64,000 bases of DNA from Flagellatimonas centrodinii (GTDB lineage Bacteria > Pseudomonadota > Gammaproteobacteria > Nevskiales > Nevskiaceae): NCBI RefSeq assembly GCF_016918765.2, contig NZ_CP092104.1, forward strand, positions 1,674,001-1,738,000. Direction: 5' to 3'. The notes under the pieces were generated by a model, which was not told the origin of the DNA, ran no database searches, and saw only the letters and a program-made list of their open reading frames with translations. Below are positions 60,331 to 64,000 of this stretch, piece by piece; the stretch's first letter is position 1, and each line of letters opens with the position of its first letter. A program made the position numbers and the translations under genes.

Positions 60331-62082
60331 TCAGGGGTTGGCGATTTCGACGATGTCGATCTGCCAGATTGCGGTGGTGCCACTGACTTCGTTGCCGACC
60401 AGCAGCAGTGGCTTGCCGTTGGGGCTGTCCGCCGCCGCCACGAAGGCCAGGCCTTCCGGGCCAAGATCGCCGATGCTGGGATCGGTTTCCGGGTCCTTGG
60501 TGAAGTCGCGGAAGTTCACATACTGGATGAAGCGTGGCGCTTGTGGATTGGTGACGTCGTAGACCATGACCCCGCCGATGCGCTCCAGCCCGATGAAGGC
60601 GAAGGTGCGCCCCGCCAGGGTGCCCACGGTCACGCCCTCCGGCTCCGGTCCTTTGGCATCACTGCGGCCCTCGGGGCTGTTGTCGTCGTTGCTGGCGTTG
60701 AAGTTGTTCGGGAAGCGCTGCGCGGTGGTGCGCTCGAAGTCTGACCCGCTGTCAAACACCTGCACCACCCTGCCGGCGGCATCCAGCGTCCAGATCGAGA
60801 ACGAACGGCCGCCCAGGGCATAGAGCTGATCGAAGTCGCCGTCGTTGTCGATATCGCCGATCTGGGTGGTGATCTCCAACCGGCCCAGAGCCGCGTCCTG
60901 CTGCAGTTCGGCGGCGTTGGGGAACCGGGTCGGGTCCAGCGTCAGGTCCTTGATGCGCTCGGTTTCTTCCTGCTGCAGGAAGTCGTTGCGGTCGTCGCCT
61001 TCGTTGGCGGAGATGTAGTAGGTCTTGCCGTTGAACTGATAGCTGGCGATGGCGTCCGGCTGGTACATGCCGAGCACCGGCCAGCTCCGGATGTTGATCT
61101 GGGGAAAGTCGCGCGGGTCGCGATCGCTGGCGTCCATGCCCTCGATGCTGTAGGCCTTGAAGCCCAGCGACTGCACGCTGGTGACCACCGGCGCGGCGCG
61201 GTTGGAGAGATCAACGATGGCGAAGGCGTTGGCTTCCTGCAGCGCCACCCAGGCGCTCTGACCGTCGGCACTTTCGGCGATGAACTCGGGTTCGAAGTCC
61301 TGCGCGGCGCTGGCGCCGGGGCCGTAGATGCGGATGCCCTGCGCGCGCAGCACGGGTTCCTGACCATTGAACGCTTCGAATCCGGCCGTGGCGACGCCGG
61401 GGCTGGCAAAGCCGCTGCTGACGTCGATGACGCTGATCGAGCCGACCGGGTCGACCGAGCCGGGGTTGCCGTAGCCGTTGGATTCCCCTTCATTGGCCAC
61501 CAGCACCGCCTGGCCGTCGCGGGTGAAGGTCAGCATGTCCGGCAGGGCGCCGACGGTGGCTTCGCCGAGCTTGGCGAGGGTGCTGGTGTTGTAGAACACC
61601 ACCTTGCCGTTGCTGACCTTGTCGGCAGCCTCGATGGCGACCGCGGCAACGCCGCCGAAGATCGACACGCTGTTGGCGGCGCCGCCCTCGGCGGTGGCGT
61701 CGATGGTGTTGACCTTCTGCGGGCTGGCCGGGTTGCTGAGATCGAGCACGTCGACCGTGACCGCATTGGCATTGACCACAAAGACTCGGTCGGTGGCGGG
61801 GTCGAAAGCGACGATCTCCGCTGCCGAGGTATCGAAGATGTCGTTTGCGTAGTCGAGCGTGGGGTCCTGGTAGCCGCCGATGCGGGTCAGGTCGAGCAGG
61901 GCGCCGTTGTTGCCGTCAGCGCCTGGGGTACCCGGGGTTCCCGGCGTGCCGGGAGCGCCGACATCGCCCTGCTCGCCCTGCGAACCGGTGGCGCCGGGCA
62001 GTCCGTCGTCCCCCTCACAGGCGCTCAGGCCGAAGCCGAGTACTGCGGCGGCCACCGCCACCGTCCACTTGTTCATCTGCAT
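60331..62082 (-). CDS. Choice-of-anchor I family lipoprotein with collagen-like linker
   Basis: A 583-residue protein. A lipoprotein signal with lipobox LSAC is followed by about 12 Gly-X-Y triplets (GLPGATGSQGEQGDVG, then GTPGTPGTPGADG). The rest is the choice-of-anchor I beta-propeller: VDVLDLSNPASP, GKVVFYNTSTLAKLGE, VLVANEGESNGYGNPGSVDP, AYSIEGMDASDRD, YYISANEGDDRND and GPEPEGVTVGTLAGRTFAFIGLERIGGVMVYDV. Some members are annotated as alkaline phosphatase-like. A four-half-site PHO-type box upstream (62137-62176) with a well-placed -10 implies phosphate-starvation control, supporting a role in phosphorus capture. Confidence 0.88.
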   Translation of the reverse strand: MQMNKWTVAVAAAVLGFGLSACEGDDGLPGATGSQGEQGDVGAPGTPGTPGTPGADGNNGALLDLTRIGGYQDPTLDYANDIFDTSAAEIVAFDPATDRVFVVNANAVTVDVLDLSNPASPQKVNTIDATAEGGAANSVSIFGGVAAVAIEAADKVSNGKVVFYNTSTLAKLGEATVGALPDMLTFTRDGQAVLVANEGESNGYGNPGSVDPVGSISVIDVSSGFASPGVATAGFEAFNGQEPVLRAQGIRIYGPGASAAQDFEPEFIAESADGQSAWVALQEANAFAIVDLSNRAAPVVTSVQSLGFKAYSIEGMDASDRDPRDFPQINIRSWPVLGMYQPDAIASYQFNGKTYYISANEGDDRNDFLQQEETERIKDLTLDPTRFPNAAELQQDAALGRLEITTQIGDIDNDGDFDQLYALGGRSFSIWTLDAAGRVVQVFDSGSDFERTTAQRFPNNFNASNDDNSPEGRSDAKGPEPEGVTVGTLAGRTFAFIGLERIGGVMVYDVTNPQAPRFIQYVNFRDFTKDPETDPSIGDLGPEGLAFVAAADSPNGKPLLLVGNEVSGTTAIWQIDIVEIANP

Positions 62083-62120
62083 CCCCCACTCCTTGATCCG
62101 GTTTGGAAATCGAATCGGAG

Positions 62121-62176
62121 AACCTAGGGGGCGCGTGTGACCGCCGGGTGACGGCCCGGTGACGGTCAGGTGTCAG
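62121..62176 (-). promoter_or_regulatory. Predicted PHO box and -10 of the choice-of-anchor I gene
   Basis: Read on the minus strand, four 7-bp half-sites repeat every 11 bp: CTGACAC (62170-62176), CCGTCAC (62159-62165), CCGTCAC (62148-62154) and CGGTCAC (62137-62143). After exactly 10 bases comes TAGGTT (62121-62126), about 40 bp before the start codon. Layout equals that of the glycosyltransferase promoter at 53301-53356. The first half-site lies within the end of the oxidoreductase-like gene. Confidence 0.7.
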
Positions 62177-62348
62177 CGGATCCGGAATCGGGATAGGCGG
62201 CAGCGTGCTCTGCCTCCAGCCGTGCGCACTCGGCGCGCCAGGCCGCCATCTCGTCGACGTAGTCTTCGAGCACGCAGATGGCGCAGCCGCCGGCACAGCA
62301 GTCGGGACGGTCGGGCGCTGGCGGCAGTACCAGCGGGGGCGGTTTCAT
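62166..62348 (-). CDS. Oxidoreductase-like domain protein (small Cys-rich)
   Basis: A 60-residue protein. PPPLVLPPAPDRPDCC then GGCAICVLEDYVDEMAAW matches the oxidoreductase-like N-terminal motif (Pfam PF09791), with DCC and CxxC that may bind metal or form disulfides. Its function is unknown. The ATG at 62348 overlaps the fmt stop (ATGA). It is read after fmt in the def-fmt transcript, and the next promoter's PHO box begins inside its 3' end. Confidence 0.82.
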   Translation of the reverse strand: MKPPPLVLPPAPDRPDCCAGGCAICVLEDYVDEMAAWRAECARLEAEHAAAYPDSGSADT

Positions 62349-63274
62349 GACCATCGAGCCCCCACCTGAAGCCGTCCCTGAGCAGCGACCCTGGCGCTGT
62401 CCAGCGGGGTGCCGCCCGGCCACTGCAGGTGGGTAACCCGCAGCACGCCGTCGCCGGTCTGGACGCGGATGCCGTCGTCGGCCACGTGCAGCACCTGGCC
62501 GGGCGCGGCGTCGTGATGGTCGGTGCCTGCCTCGGGCTGCGCCAGCCACAGCCGCAGGCGATCTTCACCCTGGGTGGTCCAGGCCACCGGCACCGGGTTG
62601 AAGGCACGGATGCGACGGGCGATGACGGCCGCCGGTGCAGTCCAGTCGATGCGGGCCTCCGCCTTGTCCAGCTTGGCGGCGTAGGTCGCCCCCGGCGGCT
62701 GCGGGACAGCGGTGAGCTGCCCCTGTGCCAGACCGGCGAGGGTATCGACGATCAGCTGTCCGCCCAGCACTGCCAGGCGATCATGGAGATCAGCGGCGGT
62801 GGTGTCGTCGCCGATCGGCACGGCGCCCCGCATGAGCATGGGGCCGGTATCGAGCCCGGCGTCCATCTGCATGATGGTGATGCCGGTCTCGCGGTCGCCC
62901 GCTTCGATGGCGCGCTGGATCGGCGCTGCCCCGCGCCAGCGCGGCAGCAGCGAGGCATGGATGTTGAGGCAGCCGCGAGGCGGAATGACGAGGGCCGCGG
63001 CTGGCAGGATCAACCCGTAGGCCACCACCACCATCAACTCGACGTCGAGCTGCCGCAGCAGCGCCTGCGCCTCGTCCCGGAACCGGTCGGGCTTGTGGCA
63101 GGGCAGGCCATGCCGGTCGGCGCAGTCAGCGACCGGTGACGCACTGAGCTTGCGGCCGCGCCCGGCCGGGCGGTCAGGCTGTGTGAACACGCCGGCGACG
63201 TCGTGGCCGGCGGCGATCAGGGCCTCCAGCGCAACCCCGGCGAATGCCGGCGTTCCGGCAAAGGCGATGCGCAT
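62345..63274 (-). CDS. fmt: Methionyl-tRNA formyltransferase
   Basis: A 309-residue enzyme formylating initiator Met-tRNA. AFAGTPAFAGVALEALIAAGHDVAGVFTQPDRPAGRGRKL opens the catalytic domain, HASLLPRWRGAAPIQRAI carries the SLLP loop with the active His, and VDTLAG and the C-terminal OB-fold (AQPEAGTDHHDAAPGQVLH) follow. Length is normal. It starts on the last base of the def stop codon. In related genomes rsmB follows; here the short oxidoreductase-like gene does. Confidence 0.97.
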   Translation of the reverse strand: MRIAFAGTPAFAGVALEALIAAGHDVAGVFTQPDRPAGRGRKLSASPVADCADRHGLPCHKPDRFRDEAQALLRQLDVELMVVVAYGLILPAAALVIPPRGCLNIHASLLPRWRGAAPIQRAIEAGDRETGITIMQMDAGLDTGPMLMRGAVPIGDDTTAADLHDRLAVLGGQLIVDTLAGLAQGQLTAVPQPPGATYAAKLDKAEARIDWTAPAAVIARRIRAFNPVPVAWTTQGEDRLRLWLAQPEAGTDHHDAAPGQVLHVADDGIRVQTGDGVLRVTHLQWPGGTPLDSARVAAQGRLQVGARWS

Positions 63275-63780
63275 CAGGCGCGCTTTTCCTGCTTGAGCAG
63301 CTTTTTCAGCAGGCGGTCGCGTTTCAGCGAACTGAGGTAGTCGATGTAGAGCTTGCCGTCGAGGTGGTCGATCTCGTGCTGAATCGCCTGCGCCACCAGG
63401 CCCTCGGCGGACAGCGTGAACGGCTGACCATGACGATCGAGCGCGTTCAGTTGCAGCCGGTTGTAGCGGCTGACCTTCTCGGTGAAGCCGGGCACCGACA
63501 GGCAGCCTTCGTCCATCACCTGGCGGTCCTCCGGCTGCATCACCTCGGGGTTGATGATGACCAGCGGCGCCGGTTGGTCGCTGTCTTCGCCGCAGTCCAT
63601 CACCGCGATCCGCAGGTCGACACCGACCTGAGTCGCAGCCAGGCCGACACCCGGGGCGTCGTACATGGTCTCGAACAGATCGTCGATCAAGGTCTGCAGG
63701 GTGTCGTCGAACACGGTGACCGGCTTCGCCTTGATGCGCAGCCGCGGGTCGGGGTGGTGGAGGATGGGGAGAATCGCCAT
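63274..63780 (-). CDS. def: Peptide deformylase
   Basis: A 168-residue metalloenzyme. Motif 1 [10 protein letters not shown] (44-53), motif 2 EGCLSVPG with the metal-binding Cys, and motif 3 QHEIDHLDG with two His ligands and the catalytic Glu. It removes the formyl group from nascent proteins. The stop overlaps the fmt start by one base. It is divergent from a small lipoprotein gene, 115 bp away. Confidence 0.98.
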   Translation of the reverse strand: MAILPILHHPDPRLRIKAKPVTVFDDTLQTLIDDLFETMYDAPGVGLAATQVGVDLRIAVMDCGEDSDQPAPLVIINPEVMQPEDRQVMDEGCLSVPGFTEKVSRYNRLQLNALDRHGQPFTLSAEGLVAQAIQHEIDHLDGKLYIDYLSSLKRDRLLKKLLKQEKRA

Positions 63781-63895
63781 GGGATTTGATCAGCGCCTAC
63801 TAAATCTTGCGAAACAACTGCGGCTTTGGCGTTCAAGTCTTTGCCGCATCAGGGAATCGTGCAAGAATCCGACGACCTTTTCGGGGAGTGCGGAT

Positions 63896-64000
63896 ATGGC
63901 CCAGTATAGCGGTTCGGCCAGCTGGATCGGCGGTGTGGCCGCCATTGCGCTGTTGGCGGCAGGGTGTGCGAGCACGGCGCCGGCACCGGTGACGACCGAG
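63896..64000 (+). CDS. Lipoprotein, start only (often a LysM-domain protein in this position)
   Basis: The first 35 residues are visible. A GGGGAG site precedes the ATG. A hydrophobic signal (SWIGGVAAIALLAAGC) has lipobox LAAGC and leads into an Ala/Pro/Thr spacer. In many gammaproteobacteria the gene divergent from def encodes a LysM peptidoglycan-binding protein followed by dprA; that identity is position-based inference, because the domain lies beyond the window. Confidence 0.7.
   Translation, partial: MAQYSGSASWIGGVAAIALLAAGCASTAPAPVTTE

Overview
The window is about 64 kb of GC-rich, densely coded bacterial chromosome with 65 protein genes and one tRNA. It has no rRNA, CRISPR array, transposase, integrase or prophage, and no gap over 300 bases lacks a gene. 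The gene set fits a Gammaproteobacterium: rpmH-rnpA-yidD-yidC-mnmE, a homodimeric aceE with a two-lipoyl aceF, tesA/ybbA/ybbP, and def-fmt divergent from a small lipoprotein. Many secreted lipoproteins, short-chain dehydrogenases, a soluble acyl-ACP desaturase and a DUF6351 esterase suggest a lipid- or hydrocarbon-associated lineage such as Nevskiales/Salinisphaerales. The genus is inference.

Layout. 1-10.2 kb: secreted or periplasmic hydrolases (GDPD, PHP-type lipoprotein, DUF6351 esterase, PhoX-like Tat protein) mixed with TetR and MerR regulators, a CAU tRNA, an SDR, a hydroxychromene-carboxylate isomerase-like protein and a membrane-anchored alpha/beta hydrolase. 10.2-21 kb: YgjP-like metalloprotease, an orphan parB divergent from folE, an acyl-ACP desaturase, SDR, MATE and MFS transporters, two lipoproteins and prfC. 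21-23.3 kb: a two-gene operon of a VOC protein and a probable halohydrin dehalogenase, then LysE and SMR transporters. 23.3-27 kb: an hvfX-hvfA-hvfB-hvfC operon for a Cys-rich copper-related RiPP, divergent from an AraC regulator. 27-34 kb: DUF374 acyltransferase, a putative ferritin-like diiron protein, and a six-gene lipid operon (FAD oxidoreductase, DUF1365, Cfa-like methyltransferase, DUF1475, DUF2062, alcohol dehydrogenase). 34-42.3 kb: tesA/ybbA/ybbP, then rpmH to mnmE and a Nudix hydrolase. 42.3-48.4 kb: a LysR regulator divergent from aceEF, a small hypothetical and an alkyltransferase-like protein. 48.4-55.4 kb: M13 peptidase, an XRE/HNH divergent pair, lysoplasmalogenase, a MurG-like glycosyltransferase, an outer-membrane beta-barrel and rsmB. 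55.5-62.1 kb: two tandem ceramidase-family lipoproteins and a choice-of-anchor I lipoprotein lying between rsmB and fmt. 62.1-64 kb: oxidoreductase-like small protein, fmt, def and the start of a divergent lipoprotein.

The most informative signals are these. (1) The SDR-like gene at 21529-22212 carries both halohydrin dehalogenase signatures (T-X4-F-X-G and S-X12-Y-X3-R). (2) Two promoters, for the glycosyltransferase at 53274 and the choice-of-anchor I lipoprotein at 62082, each have four PHO-type half-sites at exact 11-bp spacing followed 10 nt later by a -10-like hexamer, implying phosphate-starvation control and possible lipid remodelling. (3) The HvfA precursor has a 60-bp super-repeat in which every fourth KCGE unit has lost its Cys. 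(4) The usual def-fmt-rsmB string is broken by about 6.7 kb of secreted-lipoprotein genes. (5) Replication-linked genes are scattered: rpmH has no dnaA beside it, mnmE has no mnmG, and parB has no parA.
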